From NCBI RefSeq assembly GCF_042651565.1, contig NZ_JBHSDF010000004.1: a stretch of DNA of 64,000 nt, one strand, 5' to 3'. The notes beneath the pieces were generated by a model that was given only the letters and a program-made list of their open reading frames with translations, ran no database searches and was not told where the DNA came from. This stretch comes from Salinispirillum marinum. GTDB lineage: Bacteria > Pseudomonadota > Gammaproteobacteria > Pseudomonadales > Natronospirillaceae. Below, one piece after another: positions 25,121 through 34,606 of the stretch; the stretch's first letter is position 1, and each line of letters opens with the position of its first letter. A program made the position numbers and the translations under genes.

Positions 25121-26359
25121 ATGTTGATGTGGGTATTGGCCTTACGCAATATTTTGCGTAATCGTCGGCGTACAATTTTGACGCTATTGAGCATGTCCGG
25201 TGGCTATTTGCTGGTCTCGGTTATGTATTCGCTAAATGAGGGCAGTTACGATCAGGTGCTGCAGTACTTCACCCGCGATACCACCGGGCATGTACAGCTC
25301 ACCGCGCCGGGGTACATTGAGCGCCCTAATCTGTATCGCACCGTTGCCGTGTCGGCTGATGGCCTGAGCAGTCTGGCTGCGTTACCAGAGGTGCATTCGG
25401 TGTCGGCACGCATTGAAAGCGGTGCATTGGCGTATGGCGAAGAAAAAAGCTTGCCGGTCGAGGTGAAAGGTTTAATTCCCGAGCGCGAAGCAGAGCTGTC
25501 TTATCTGGCAGAAAAAATCACTGCGGGGCGCTATTTTACCGACCAACTGACACCCGATGGCCTCTACGAAGCGATGATCGGTGCGTTGACCGCGCGGCAA
25601 TTGAATCTATCTGTGGGTGACGACATCGTGCTGTTGTCGCAAGGTGCGGATGGCTCGATGGCGAATGATCTTTATCGGGTTACCGGTATCCTAGGCGATG
25701 CCGACGCGGCAGAAAGCCGGTGGGTGGTTCTGCCTCTACAAGCCGCACAGGCGTTTTTTGTGTTGCCCGAACAAGCGCACCGATGGTTGGTGGTGGGAGA
25801 GGATTATCGGCGTTCAGAGCAAGTACAGCAGGCGGTAGATACTTGGGTTGCCGGGGCTGGCTTTACCGACCCGGTGGTCGTTTCGACTTGGCAAGAAGTC
25901 GCGCGAGAATTCTACGAATTGATGGAGGCGGACAAAGAAGGTGGGATGTTTGCCAGTTACATTTTGATCTTCCTGGTCTGTGTGGGCGTGCTCAATACGG
26001 TATTGATGTCGGTGATGGAACGCACGGGGGAGTTCGGTGTATTGAAGGCCATCGGAACGCCACCGCAACGGATTTTCTCATTGATCGTCCTAGAAACGCT
26101 TCTGTTGGCCTTGTTAGGGTGTGGTATCGGGTTCTTGTTGGCCTTTCCTTTAAACCTTTGGATGAGCTTGGTGGGCGTGGCGTTGGCTGAGCCGATCGAT
26201 ATTTCGGGGATCGTATTTAGCCATTATCGTGGACAGATGTCGTTGACGGTATTTCTGATGCCAGCGCAGATCATTTTTGTCGCTGCGGTGTTGATTTCTC
26301 TGTTGCCAGCGTGGCGGGCCAGCCGATTGGTGCCAGTCGATGCCATGAGGGCTTTGTAA
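25121..26359 (+). CDS. LolC/E- or MacB-like ABC permease, first copy
   Basis: 412 residues. One N-terminal helix (ALRNILRNRRRTILTLLSM), a large periplasmic MacB-PCD-type domain (about 45-270), and three C-terminal helices of the FtsX fold. Its stop overlaps the start of the second permease (TAATG). Unlike bidirectional importers, this architecture performs mechanotransmission from the cytoplasmic ATPase to the periplasm. Confidence 0.9.
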   Translation: MLMWVLALRNILRNRRRTILTLLSMSGGYLLVSVMYSLNEGSYDQVLQYFTRDTTGHVQLTAPGYIERPNLYRTVAVSADGLSSLAALPEVHSVSARIESGALAYGEEKSLPVEVKGLIPEREAELSYLAEKITAGRYFTDQLTPDGLYEAMIGALTARQLNLSVGDDIVLLSQGADGSMANDLYRVTGILGDADAAESRWVVLPLQAAQAFFVLPEQAHRWLVVGEDYRRSEQVQQAVDTWVAGAGFTDPVVVSTWQEVAREFYELMEADKEGGMFASYILIFLVCVGVLNTVLMSVMERTGEFGVLKAIGTPPQRIFSLIVLETLLLALLGCGIGFLLAFPLNLWMSLVGVALAEPIDISGIVFSHYRGQMSLTVFLMPAQIIFVAAVLISLLPAWRASRLVPVDAMRAL

Positions 26360-27600
26360 TGGGCATTTTTCAACCACAACACTGGCAACTGGCGTTGCGC
26401 AATCTACAACGCAACCGGCGGCGCACCTTGTTAACCGGGCTGATTATCGCCTTGAGCACCGCGGCGTTGATCTTAACCGATGCTTTTGTGGTGGGCTTTA
26501 CCGATGCTACCGTGCGTTCCGCCACTCGCATGTTTCCGGGCGATGCGCAAATCCATCATGTGGACTACCTAGCGGAACGCGATGAAACGTTTTATGTGCC
26601 AAACCCCGAACCGCTGTTGACGTCTTTGGCGCGAGAGCCTTCCGTAGCCAATGCAACGCCCCGTGCCTTGGCTTTTGGCATGATCTCCAGCGCCGCCGAC
26701 AATCGCGCTGTGCAAGTTATTGGCATTGCACCTGATGCGGAGGCGCGGGTGTCGCGTTTGGCCGATGTGATGGTGGACGGTAAGTATTTGGCGGATTCTG
26801 GCCCGGTGGGGCAGCTGCTGATGGGGCGGCGGTTGGCCGAACTGTTGGAGGTGGACCTTGGTGATCGCCTTGTGGTGTCAGTGCATAACCAAGAATACAA
26901 CAGCGCTGACCAACAATTATTCCGGGTCAGTGGCTTGTTTCATTTTAACGCCAAGGGGTTTGACGAAGAGGCCATTTTCATCCTGTTACCGCGCCTGCAA
27001 AGCATGCTGGCGATTGGCGATGGAGTGCATGAAATTGCCTTCAACATGCAGAACGCCAGTTTAGCCAGTGACCCCTATTTACCGTTGTGGCAACAACTGA
27101 GCGGCCCTGATGTACGTGCCGAAGGTTGGACGACCTTGATGCCTCAATTGGCCAGCATGTTGGCATTAACCGGTTCTAGCATGGCCGTCATCGGGGTGAT
27201 TTTGTTCATTCTGGCCGGACTGGGTGTGACCAATGGCATCTTTATGTCGATCTATGAGCGGACATGGGAAATTGGCGTGTTGCTGGCGGTTGGTACGCGG
27301 CGGCGTGGGGTGTTCGCCTTGATCATGGCAGAAACCCTATTGTTAGCCTTAGGTGCGGTGCTGGTGGGCATGCTGATGGGGTTGGGGGGAACGTTGTGGT
27401 TGGGTGCGGTAGGCATCGACTATGGCTCGATGGAGATTTCCGGGGTGGCGGTGGCCGAAGTGATTCGAGCAGAAGTGCAGGCAACACAGTACACCGTTTT
27501 CCCCGTGGCAGTAGTGGCGCTCACCTTAGTCGCCGCGCTTTACCCCGCCTTGTATGCGGCCCGAATTCTGCCGGCGAAAGCCTTGCATAAAAGCCTTTAA
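26359..27600 (+). CDS. LolC/E- or MacB-like ABC permease, second copy
   Basis: 413 residues with the same plan as its neighbour: LALRNLQRNRRRTLLTGLI then a helix, a periplasmic domain and three FtsX-type helices. The two differ enough to form a heterodimer as in LolCE. The one-base overlap at 26359 implies coupled translation. The ATPase gene begins 12 bases later. Confidence 0.9.
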   Translation: MGIFQPQHWQLALRNLQRNRRRTLLTGLIIALSTAALILTDAFVVGFTDATVRSATRMFPGDAQIHHVDYLAERDETFYVPNPEPLLTSLAREPSVANATPRALAFGMISSAADNRAVQVIGIAPDAEARVSRLADVMVDGKYLADSGPVGQLLMGRRLAELLEVDLGDRLVVSVHNQEYNSADQQLFRVSGLFHFNAKGFDEEAIFILLPRLQSMLAIGDGVHEIAFNMQNASLASDPYLPLWQQLSGPDVRAEGWTTLMPQLASMLALTGSSMAVIGVILFILAGLGVTNGIFMSIYERTWEIGVLLAVGTRRRGVFALIMAETLLLALGAVLVGMLMGLGGTLWLGAVGIDYGSMEISGVAVAEVIRAEVQATQYTVFPVAVVALTLVAALYPALYAARILPAKALHKSL

Positions 27601-27612
27601 GGAGTGTCTGGA

Positions 27613-28302
27613 ATGAAACCGGTTATAGAAACGCGACAACTGAGTAAGCATTACGGGGCGGGAGACACGCTGGTTAAAGCACTGGATGATGTGAGTATGG
27701 TGATTCAGCCCGGTGAGTTCACCGCTATTGTCGGGCCTTCGGGTTCCGGCAAATCGACCCTGTTGCAGTTGATGGGCGGCTTGGATACGCCATCGACCGG
27801 CGAGGTTCGTTTGAGTGACAAGGCCATATCCCTGATGAGCGGACGCGAGCTGTCCGATTTCCGGCGTGACCACATCGGCTTCATCTTCCAAGCCTACAAC
27901 CTGATTCCCGTCCTCAGCGCCGCAGAGAATTGCGAATACATCATGCTGTTGCAAGGCGTACCCAAGGCAGAACGCCAGCGTCGAGTTGATGCCATGTTGG
28001 CGCGAGTTGGGTTGGAAGGCAAAGCGCATCGACGCCCCAAAGAATTGTCCGGCGGACAGCAGCAGCGCGTTGCGGTAGCACGCGCCATGGTGAGCCAGCC
28101 CGATATTATTCTGGCAGATGAGCCGACGGCGAATCTGGATTCACAAACCGGCAAGGACTTGCTGGACATGATGCATGAGTTGAACCAAAAGGAGGGCATG
28201 ACCTTTGTGTTTTCCACGCACGATCCGATGATCATGGAGCGGGCCAGCCGGTTGGTGCAACTGCGGGATGGCCGGATAGAACAGGATGACCGTCGTGGGT
28301 AA
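27613..28302 (+). CDS. LolD-like ABC transporter ATP-binding protein
   Basis: 229 residues with Walker A GPSGSGKST, signature LSGGQQQRVAVARA, Walker B IILADEPTANLD and the H-loop STHD: an intact ABC ATPase of the MacB/LolD class. AAGGAG eight bases before ATG 27613 sets the start. It should power the two permeases encoded just upstream. The gene overlaps the next by 17 bases. Confidence 0.94.
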   Translation: MKPVIETRQLSKHYGAGDTLVKALDDVSMVIQPGEFTAIVGPSGSGKSTLLQLMGGLDTPSTGEVRLSDKAISLMSGRELSDFRRDHIGFIFQAYNLIPVLSAAENCEYIMLLQGVPKAERQRRVDAMLARVGLEGKAHRRPKELSGGQQQRVAVARAMVSQPDIILADEPTANLDSQTGKDLLDMMHELNQKEGMTFVFSTHDPMIMERASRLVQLRDGRIEQDDRRG

Positions 28303-29419
28303 ATTCTTACCCCTATTGGGTTGGGTTTTGGCTGGGGTACTGATGGCTGAGCCAGCGAGCTGCGAAAGCTGGGTTGATCTCAATGTAGGTAGTGAACTGC
28401 AACGCCCGAACGAACAGACGGTAGTCGACCAGACAGCGCTTGTCCGGCTGAATACCCGATACTCTGCACCTGTGGGGATTACCTTAAATGCACATTATGG
28501 GTTGGCTCACCGGGTACGGTTGGTGGACGAGCCGGGCACCGGTATTGCTGCTGCCCAGTCCACGGGGGCAGATTTACGCCTTTGGGATTTACCTACAGAA
28601 CTGTGGCGCAGTGATGGTGATACTTGGGTGATAGAACAGAACCTCGATACCTTACATGGGGTGTTTTATTGGGGTGCACAAGAATTTACCGTTGGCCGAC
28701 AACCCATCAGCTTGGGAGTCTCTCGGCAATTTTCTCCACTGGATGTGGTGGTGCCGCAGCGTATCGGCGCGCAAGAACGCAGTTATCGGCCCGGAGTCGA
28801 TGCTGTGCGTTGGCGGAACCCACTGGGTTTAACCGGTGAATTGGATGTAGGCTGGGTGTTTGGTCAGGATAACCTGTTGTTCGCCCGTGCCACGCAACAA
28901 TGGGGTACGGTGTCTGCGGAATTCACGGCGCTGACGCTCAATCAGGCGCAATGGATCGTCGGCTTGAGCACCCAAACATTTGCCGGTGATTGGGGGCTGT
29001 GGCAGGAATCCGCATGGCTGCACGACGATGTGCTGTCGGGGGCTAGAATCACCTTGGGTGCCGACCGCTCGGTCTGGTCTGATGTCTATGTGGTCGCGGA
29101 GTATCACTATAATGATGTTGGTGACGCGGAAAATATGACGTCGGATTTCTTTCAGAAAGGGCTGGTTACGCTCGGAAAACAGCACTATGTGGCACTGAAC
29201 GCCAGCGCTACACCTTCGCCTTTGGTGAACCTGAATTTAGGTTTGCTGCACAACATTCAAGATGCAGACACGTTGTTGCTCGGTAATGTGGGGCGCAGTT
29301 TGGGTAACAACACGCAAGTGGATGCTACTATTGAAGTGCCCCTAGCTAAGCAGGATAGCGGTACGGAATTCGCACAAATCCCTCTGCGCTTAGCCGTGTT
29401 GTGGTCGACGGTGTTCTAG
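28286..29419 (+). CDS. Predicted outer-membrane beta-barrel protein
   Basis: 377 residues with a signal peptide ending near ASCES (about residue 27). Alternating polar/aromatic strands run through the whole mature part, and the chain ends in Phe (LRLAVLWSTVF), as outer-membrane barrels do. I do not recognise a named family; the pattern resembles alginate-export or DUF1302-like barrels. It overlaps the ATPase gene by 17 bases, so it belongs to the operon and may accept or export its cargo at the outer membrane. Confidence 0.75.
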   Translation: MTVVGKFLPLLGWVLAGVLMAEPASCESWVDLNVGSELQRPNEQTVVDQTALVRLNTRYSAPVGITLNAHYGLAHRVRLVDEPGTGIAAAQSTGADLRLWDLPTELWRSDGDTWVIEQNLDTLHGVFYWGAQEFTVGRQPISLGVSRQFSPLDVVVPQRIGAQERSYRPGVDAVRWRNPLGLTGELDVGWVFGQDNLLFARATQQWGTVSAEFTALTLNQAQWIVGLSTQTFAGDWGLWQESAWLHDDVLSGARITLGADRSVWSDVYVVAEYHYNDVGDAENMTSDFFQKGLVTLGKQHYVALNASATPSPLVNLNLGLLHNIQDADTLLLGNVGRSLGNNTQVDATIEVPLAKQDSGTEFAQIPLRLAVLWSTVF

Positions 29420-29434
29420 CGATGGCCAAACAGC

Positions 29435-30682
29435 CTAGCGAAACCGCTCCGCCCGAAACGGCCGCATATCAATGGCCGTTGGTTCTCCATCCATCAATTC
29501 AGCCAGCAACCGGCCTGTTGGTGGGCCAAGAGTAAAGCCTTGATGGCCATGTCCAAAGGCTAACCATAAACCTTCGTGCTTTAGAGCCGGGCCAATAATG
29601 GGTTTCATGTCCGGCAAGCAGGGGCGGGCGCCTTTCCAGGGTATCGGGTCGGCTCGCTCGCCGATGCCAAACAGTTTACGTGCTTCGTGTTCGGCAGCAT
29701 CCAACTGGCTATAAGACGGCGGTGCTTCCAAGTTAGCCAGTTCTGCGCCCGTGGTCAGGCGAATACCGTATTTCATGGGCTCTAACAAATAGCCCTTTTC
29801 GCTGTCCATCAACCAATAGTTCAGGGTGGCTTGTTGGTCTTGCGGTTGGCGGTAATGCATGTGGTAGCCGCGTTTAACAAACAATGGAAAATCGTAGCCG
29901 AGAGGCGCTAGGTAGCGCTGCGACCACGGGCCCAAAGCGACCACAATTTCTGCAGCATCGTATGTACCCGTGGCTGTGGTTACCTGCCAACCGCCACTGT
30001 GTTGGTCAATGCATTGAATGTCCGCTTGGACGAAGGTTACGCCCATGGTTTCCGCATGCTGCGCATAGGCCTGAACCAAGTCGCCGGGTGATTCCACGGT
30101 CCATGAATTTTGCCAATGAATAGCCGCGATAATGGAAGACGATAAGCCGGGTTGAATTTGCTCTAATTCCGCACGTTGCAACAGCGCAAACTCCACGCCC
30201 ATGGTGCGCGCTTCAGCGGCATTCAATAACGCATCTCGCAAGGCTTCGTCAGTGCGGAACAACTGCAACCAACCTTTCTTTTGCACCAGCTTTTGAGCCT
30301 GTGCGGCTACTATCATCGGCTCATGTTCGTCGGTACAGAGCGCAATAATGGAGGCGTATTCCGGTACGATCTTCTTGTACCGGTCCGGCATGGAATTTAA
30401 CCAATAACTGAATAGCGGGCTGGCCGCAGCGACCATACCGGCGGGGCGATAGCGAATATCAATCCGGCGGTTGGGCAGTACTTTGAGAATGGTTTTCATA
30501 TCGCGCGGAAAGGCATAAGGTGCTACGGATTCACGTTGAATGATGCCTGCATTCCCAAAGGACGTTTCCTGGCCGGGTGGTCGGCGGTCCAGCAAGAGCA
30601 CATCGCGGCCGCGCTGCGCCAAGTGCCACGCGACGCTCACACCAACCATTCCTGCGCCCAGTACAATCGTTTGCTTCGTCAT
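29435..30682 (-). CDS. FAD-dependent D-amino-acid dehydrogenase-like oxidoreductase
   Basis: 415 residues of the DAO/DadA family. The FAD motif VLGAGMVGVSVAWHLAQRG opens the protein; ETSFGNAGIIQRESVAP and the closing FGHGHQGFTLGPPTGRLLAEL are DadA-like. It likely deaminates D-amino acids at the cytoplasmic membrane with electrons passed to quinone; the substrate could also be a secondary amine. Single gene, convergent with the barrel gene. Confidence 0.85.
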   Translation of the reverse strand: MTKQTIVLGAGMVGVSVAWHLAQRGRDVLLLDRRPPGQETSFGNAGIIQRESVAPYAFPRDMKTILKVLPNRRIDIRYRPAGMVAAASPLFSYWLNSMPDRYKKIVPEYASIIALCTDEHEPMIVAAQAQKLVQKKGWLQLFRTDEALRDALLNAAEARTMGVEFALLQRAELEQIQPGLSSSIIAAIHWQNSWTVESPGDLVQAYAQHAETMGVTFVQADIQCIDQHSGGWQVTTATGTYDAAEIVVALGPWSQRYLAPLGYDFPLFVKRGYHMHYRQPQDQQATLNYWLMDSEKGYLLEPMKYGIRLTTGAELANLEAPPSYSQLDAAEHEARKLFGIGERADPIPWKGARPCLPDMKPIIGPALKHEGLWLAFGHGHQGFTLGPPTGRLLAELMDGEPTAIDMRPFRAERFR

Positions 30683-30754
30683 GAGAGTGCCGTAAGAGTG
30701 CTCAAAATTTTGCTCGTGTCTTACAGTATAGAAGCAGGGTCGCCAGTTTAAAAT

Positions 30755-30799
30755 TTAGAGTATTCTAATGTTGACCATAAGAAATATCTAATATAAGAT
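30755..30799 (+). promoter_or_regulatory. Promoter and inverted repeat upstream of the MBL gene
   Basis: TTGACC (30771-30776), 17 bases, TAAGAT (30794-30799) is a good sigma-70 promoter. Directly upstream a perfect inverted repeat TTAGA-GTAT-TCTAA (30755-30768) abuts the -35. Related sulfur-detoxifying hydrolase genes are controlled by BigR/ArsR-type repressors, so an operator is plausible, but no regulator gene is present here. Confidence 0.6.
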
Positions 30800-30842
30800 G
30801 TTGCTCATGTGATCAGTAGATACAAACTCTAGGAGATACACC

Positions 30843-31721
30843 ATGAGCAACATCAATATCAAAACATTTTACGACGAAGCTACCTTCACGCTGACTTATG
30901 TGGTGTCAGATCCTGCCACCAAAGATGCAGTGGTGATTGATCCCGTGTTGGACTACAACCCGATTGGCAGTAAGGTATCCGACACTTCTTATCAACAGGT
31001 GGTGGACTATGTGAAGCAGGAAGGGCTGAAACTCCATTACGTGCTGGAAACCCATGCCCATGCCGACCACCTCAGCTCAAGCCAGTTGTTCCGGGATGAT
31101 TTCCCCGGAGTTCAAGTGGCGGTGAGTGAACGTATTCGTCAAGTACAAAGCGTATTCAAAGGCGTATATAACCTTGACGACAGCTTCGTTGCCAACGGTG
31201 AACAGTTTGATCGTTTGATTGAAGATTATGAAGTTCTGACGGCAGGTAGCCTGAGCATAAAAGCACTGCCTACCCCAGGGCACACACCAGCATGCCTAAC
31301 GTACCATGTGGACGACGCGCTCTTTACCGGGGATGCGTTGTTTATGCCGGACTTCGGCACAGGCCGTTGCGACTTCCCAGCGGGCGATGCACGCACGTTG
31401 TATCAAGGCATTCAAAAGAACTTGTACAGTTTGCCTGATGAAACGCGAGTATTTGTTGGGCATGACTACCAGCCCGGTGGCCGCGAATTGCGATATGAAA
31501 CCACTATCGGCGAAGAGAAGGCAAAAAACATTCAGTTAAAAGCCAGCACGTCGGAAGATGAGTTTGTGCAGTTCCGGGAAAACAAGGACAAGACCTTGGC
31601 CGCACCTAAGCTGATTTACCAGAGCATTCTTGTGAACATTGATGCGGGGCATTTGCCGAAGCAAGAAAGCAACGGTAAGCGGTATTTGAAGATTCCGTTG
31701 AACATCACAACAGCACAGTAG
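30843..31721 (+). CDS. MBL-fold hydrolase, persulfide-dioxygenase/Blh-like
   Basis: 292 residues. Metal ligands lie in ETHAHADHLSS, PTPGHTPACLTYHV, FTGDALFMPDFGTGRCDF and VFVGHDYQPGG. This is the ETHE1/Blh pattern with a single-iron site, rather than the dinuclear zinc lactamase site. The likely reaction is oxidation of glutathione persulfide to sulfite. Cytoplasmic. AGGAG precedes the ATG. Hydrolase activity on another thioester is the alternative. Confidence 0.85.
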   Translation: MSNINIKTFYDEATFTLTYVVSDPATKDAVVIDPVLDYNPIGSKVSDTSYQQVVDYVKQEGLKLHYVLETHAHADHLSSSQLFRDDFPGVQVAVSERIRQVQSVFKGVYNLDDSFVANGEQFDRLIEDYEVLTAGSLSIKALPTPGHTPACLTYHVDDALFTGDALFMPDFGTGRCDFPAGDARTLYQGIQKNLYSLPDETRVFVGHDYQPGGRELRYETTIGEEKAKNIQLKASTSEDEFVQFRENKDKTLAAPKLIYQSILVNIDAGHLPKQESNGKRYLKIPLNITTAQ

Positions 31722-31744
31722 TACTCAAACTATTCGTCAGGTTA

Positions 31745-31773
31745 AAGCCAGCCACCTCGGTGACTGGCTTTTT
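31745..31773 (+). terminator. Terminator after the MBL gene
   Basis: AAGCCAG (31745-31751) pairs with CTGGCTT (31764-31770), with an inner CAC/GTG pairing, followed by T residues. It separates the MBL gene from the phosphonate-type operon. Confidence 0.85.
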
Positions 31774-31814
31774 GCGTTTTGTGTCGGCAAGAATATGAAC
31801 GTTGTGTGAGAAGA

Positions 31815-31830
31815 TGTCATGAAAGTGACA
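31815..31830 (+). promoter_or_regulatory. Possible Pho-box upstream of phnD
   Basis: TGTCATGAAAGTGACA resembles a Pho box (two TGTCA-like units 11 bases apart), and is also an inverted repeat TGTCA-N6-TGACA. It lies 74 bases before the phnD ATG. PhoB control would suit a phosphorus-acquisition operon. However the best -10 (TATTCT near 31864) is farther away than usual, so the assignment is weak. Confidence 0.4.
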
Positions 31831-31903
31831 TTTAAAAACCACAAAACGTTCACGAAACGCCTCTATTCTCTGCGCTGTCATACAAACCAGCCTAGAGGAT
31901 AAT

Positions 31904-32851
31904 ATGCGTAAAACAATCATAGCGGCCGCCTTTGCAGCCCTAATAACACAACCTGCCTTGGCACAATTCAGTTTAGATCCGCGCTTTACGGATAACGATG
32001 GTGACTTGATCGCCGACATCCCCACCAATGCGTCTGAATGGGTTAATCCAAATACCTTGGTATTCGCCTATACACCGGTAGAAGATCCCGCTGTTTATGC
32101 CGATGTATGGAAGCCATTTCTGGATCATGTGGCATCAGTTACCGGCAAACGCGTGCAGTTTTTCCCTGTAAACTCGAACGCGGCCCAAATCGAAGCCATG
32201 CGCTCTGGCCGTCTACACATTGCCGGATTCAACACCGGTTCGAACCCGTTGGCCGTTGCCTGCGCCGGGTTTCGTCCGTTTGCTATGATGGCCGGTGCCG
32301 ATGGTAGCTTTGGTTATGAAATGGAAATCATCACCCACCCAACGTCCGGCATCACTGAAATCAACGACTTGAAAGGTCGTCAATTGGCGTTCACCTCAGA
32401 AACGTCAAATTCGGGTTTCAAGGCACCACAAGCGTTGTTAGAGTCGAACTATCAGTTGGTTGCTAACCGTGATTATCAACCTGCGTTTTCCGGTTCACAC
32501 GACAACTCCATCTTGGGCGTTGCAAACCGTGACTACGATGCCGCCGCTGTTGCAAACTCGGTATTGAACCGTATGTTGGCGCGTGATGTCGTAAAAAGCA
32601 GTGACTATGTAACCGTCTTTAAATCAGACAGCTTCCCTACTACGGGTTACGGTGTTGCACACAACCTGCATCCAGATTTGCAAGCTAAGATTCAAGAAGC
32701 TTTTTTCAGCTTCGATTGGGCAGGCACGACGCTTGAAGCCGAGTTTTCGCAATCTGGCGAAGCGCAGTTTATCCCCATCACATTCCAGCGTCATTGGTCG
32801 GTGATTCGTGATATCGATGCGGCTTTGGGTGTGCAATACACCTGTCGCTAA
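31904..32851 (+). CDS. phnD: PhnD-type phosphonate/phosphite-binding periplasmic protein
   Basis: 315 residues, signal peptide cleaved at ALAQ (about residue 20). The PhnD pattern is clear: FAYTPVEDPAVYADVWKPF, FNTGSNPLAVACAG, DLKGRQLAFTSETSNSGF and SGSHDNSILGVANRDYDAAAV (quoted in part). The mature N-terminus has an extra segment rich in Asp and Asn (FTDNDGD). It delivers the ligand to the PhnE permeases. The ligand (phosphonate, phosphite or phosphate ester) cannot be told from sequence. Confidence 0.9.
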   Translation: MRKTIIAAAFAALITQPALAQFSLDPRFTDNDGDLIADIPTNASEWVNPNTLVFAYTPVEDPAVYADVWKPFLDHVASVTGKRVQFFPVNSNAAQIEAMRSGRLHIAGFNTGSNPLAVACAGFRPFAMMAGADGSFGYEMEIITHPTSGITEINDLKGRQLAFTSETSNSGFKAPQALLESNYQLVANRDYQPAFSGSHDNSILGVANRDYDAAAVANSVLNRMLARDVVKSSDYVTVFKSDSFPTTGYGVAHNLHPDLQAKIQEAFFSFDWAGTTLEAEFSQSGEAQFIPITFQRHWSVIRDIDAALGVQYTCR

Positions 32852-32975
32852 GCCTTAGTATATCCCAGCGTCATTTTACGCTTGATTGAACGAGCACTCG
32901 TGCAGGCGAGTGTTCGTTTCTGTGGTTTCACTGGTTTTAACACTGTGCGTGGCATCGCGCATGGCGGAGTTCATC

Positions 32976-33803
32976 ATGCTGACGGTTGAAGCATTAAACA
33001 AAATCTACAAAACGGGCGATAAAGCCCTTTCCGACGTGACCTTTACGGTGCCCAAAGGGCAGGTGGTGGGGTTGATCGGGCCTTCTGGCGCGGGGAAGTC
33101 AACCTTAATTCGTTGTATAAATCGATTGGTTGAGCCTACATCAGGCGTTGTAAAACTGAATGATCAGAACATCACCGGCTTATCGAATACGGCCTTAAGG
33201 CGCGTGCGTCGCCGCATTGGCATGATTTTCCAGGAATATGCGCTAGTGGAACGCTTAACCGTGATGGAAAATGTTCTGTCCGGCCGTTTAGGTTATGTAC
33301 CATTTTGGCGCAGTTTTACCCGCCGCTTTCCGGGCGAAGACATCGCCAAAGCCTTTCGTTTGCTCGACCGCGTAGGGCTGTCGGCCCATGCCGATAAACG
33401 CGCCGATGCCTTGTCGGGTGGTCAGCGCCAGCGGGTTGGTATTGCCCGGGCTTTAGAGCAAGACCCTGAATTGCTGTTGATCGATGAACCGACCGCCAGT
33501 CTGGACCCGAAAACCAGCCGCCAAATCATGCGGTTATTGGTTGAAATTTGTAATGAAAGCGGATTGCCCGCCATCATCAACATTCACGATGTGGTGTTGG
33601 CGCAGCAGTTCACCGACCGAATCATCGGTTTGCAGGCCGGTAAGATTGTGTTCGATGGCAAACCGAGTGAATTGACCGAGCAGGTTCTCACCCAAATTTA
33701 TGGTGAAGAAGACTGGACGGCGATGCGTAAGGGCGCCGCTGAGGATGTGGCAGAAGAAAATGCTGCAGCGGCTGAAGCCAAGCGCTTGGTGGCTGCGTTA
33801 TGA
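32976..33803 (+). CDS. phnC: PhnC-type ABC importer ATP-binding protein
   Basis: 275 residues from ATG 32976 (GGAG nine bases before); a longer frame exists but lacks support. Walker A GPSGAGKST, signature LSGGQRQRVGIARA, Walker B LLLIDEPTASLD and INIHDVVLA are intact. The C-terminus is an Ala/Glu-rich extension of about 25 residues. It overlaps phnE1 by four bases (ATGA). Confidence 0.93.
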   Translation: MLTVEALNKIYKTGDKALSDVTFTVPKGQVVGLIGPSGAGKSTLIRCINRLVEPTSGVVKLNDQNITGLSNTALRRVRRRIGMIFQEYALVERLTVMENVLSGRLGYVPFWRSFTRRFPGEDIAKAFRLLDRVGLSAHADKRADALSGGQRQRVGIARALEQDPELLLIDEPTASLDPKTSRQIMRLLVEICNESGLPAIINIHDVVLAQQFTDRIIGLQAGKIVFDGKPSELTEQVLTQIYGEEDWTAMRKGAAEDVAEENAAAAEAKRLVAAL

Positions 33804-34606
33804 CCACGAAACCCTACGCCACGCATTGGCGTCGTCCGCCTCAAATCATTAAGTCTCGACCTTTGCGCTGGCTGTTCTTAGTCGCGGCCATTGCCTATCT
33901 TTACGTCGCTACAGGCACCGTTGAGGTGAATTGGTTACGAGTAATGGAAGGCTTAGAGCGCGGACAACGGTTCGTGGGTGGTTTCTTACAGCCAGATTTT
34001 ACGACGCGTTGGCGCGACATCTCTGCCGGTTTGGTCGAAAGCCTAACCATGACGTTGACCTCCACCGTGGTCGGCGTGTTGATTTCCATTCCGATTGGTA
34101 TTGGTGCGGCACGTAATGTGGCACCCGCTTGGGTGTACTTGTTTTGCCGTAGCATCATTGCAATGAGCCGTGCTTTACAAGAAATCGTCGTTGCCATTTT
34201 TTTCGTGGCCTTGTTCGGTTTTGGCGCCTTCGCGGGCTTTCTGACCTTAACGTTCGCCACCATTGGGTTCATCGGTAAATTGCTGGCTGAGGATATAGAA
34301 GACATTGATGAAGCGCAGGCCGAAGCGATTCGAGCAACCGGTGCGTCATGGTTTCAATTGATCAATTACGCCATTCAACCGCAAGTGATGCCGCGTTTGG
34401 TCGGCTTGTCGCTGTATCGTTTGGACATCAATTTTCGTGAAAGTGCGGTCATTGGCATTGTGGGGGCAGGTGGCATAGGTGCGACCTTGAACACCTCGCT
34501 ATCGCGCTATGAATACGACAGTGCTGGCGCGGTATTGTTGATCATTATTCTGATTGTAATGGCAACGGAATACACCTCAGGTCATCTACGGAAGTTAGTG
34601 AAATGA
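33800..34606 (+). CDS. phnE: PhnE-type permease 1
   Basis: 268 residues, about six membrane helices, with the EAA-like coupling loop DEAQAEAIRATGASWFQLINYAI and the PhnE motif RLDINFRESAVIGIVGAGGIG. Together with the second permease it forms the membrane channel. ATGA overlaps join it to both neighbours. Confidence 0.92.
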   Translation: MTTKPYATHWRRPPQIIKSRPLRWLFLVAAIAYLYVATGTVEVNWLRVMEGLERGQRFVGGFLQPDFTTRWRDISAGLVESLTMTLTSTVVGVLISIPIGIGAARNVAPAWVYLFCRSIIAMSRALQEIVVAIFFVALFGFGAFAGFLTLTFATIGFIGKLLAEDIEDIDEAQAEAIRATGASWFQLINYAIQPQVMPRLVGLSLYRLDINFRESAVIGIVGAGGIGATLNTSLSRYEYDSAGAVLLIIILIVMATEYTSGHLRKLVK

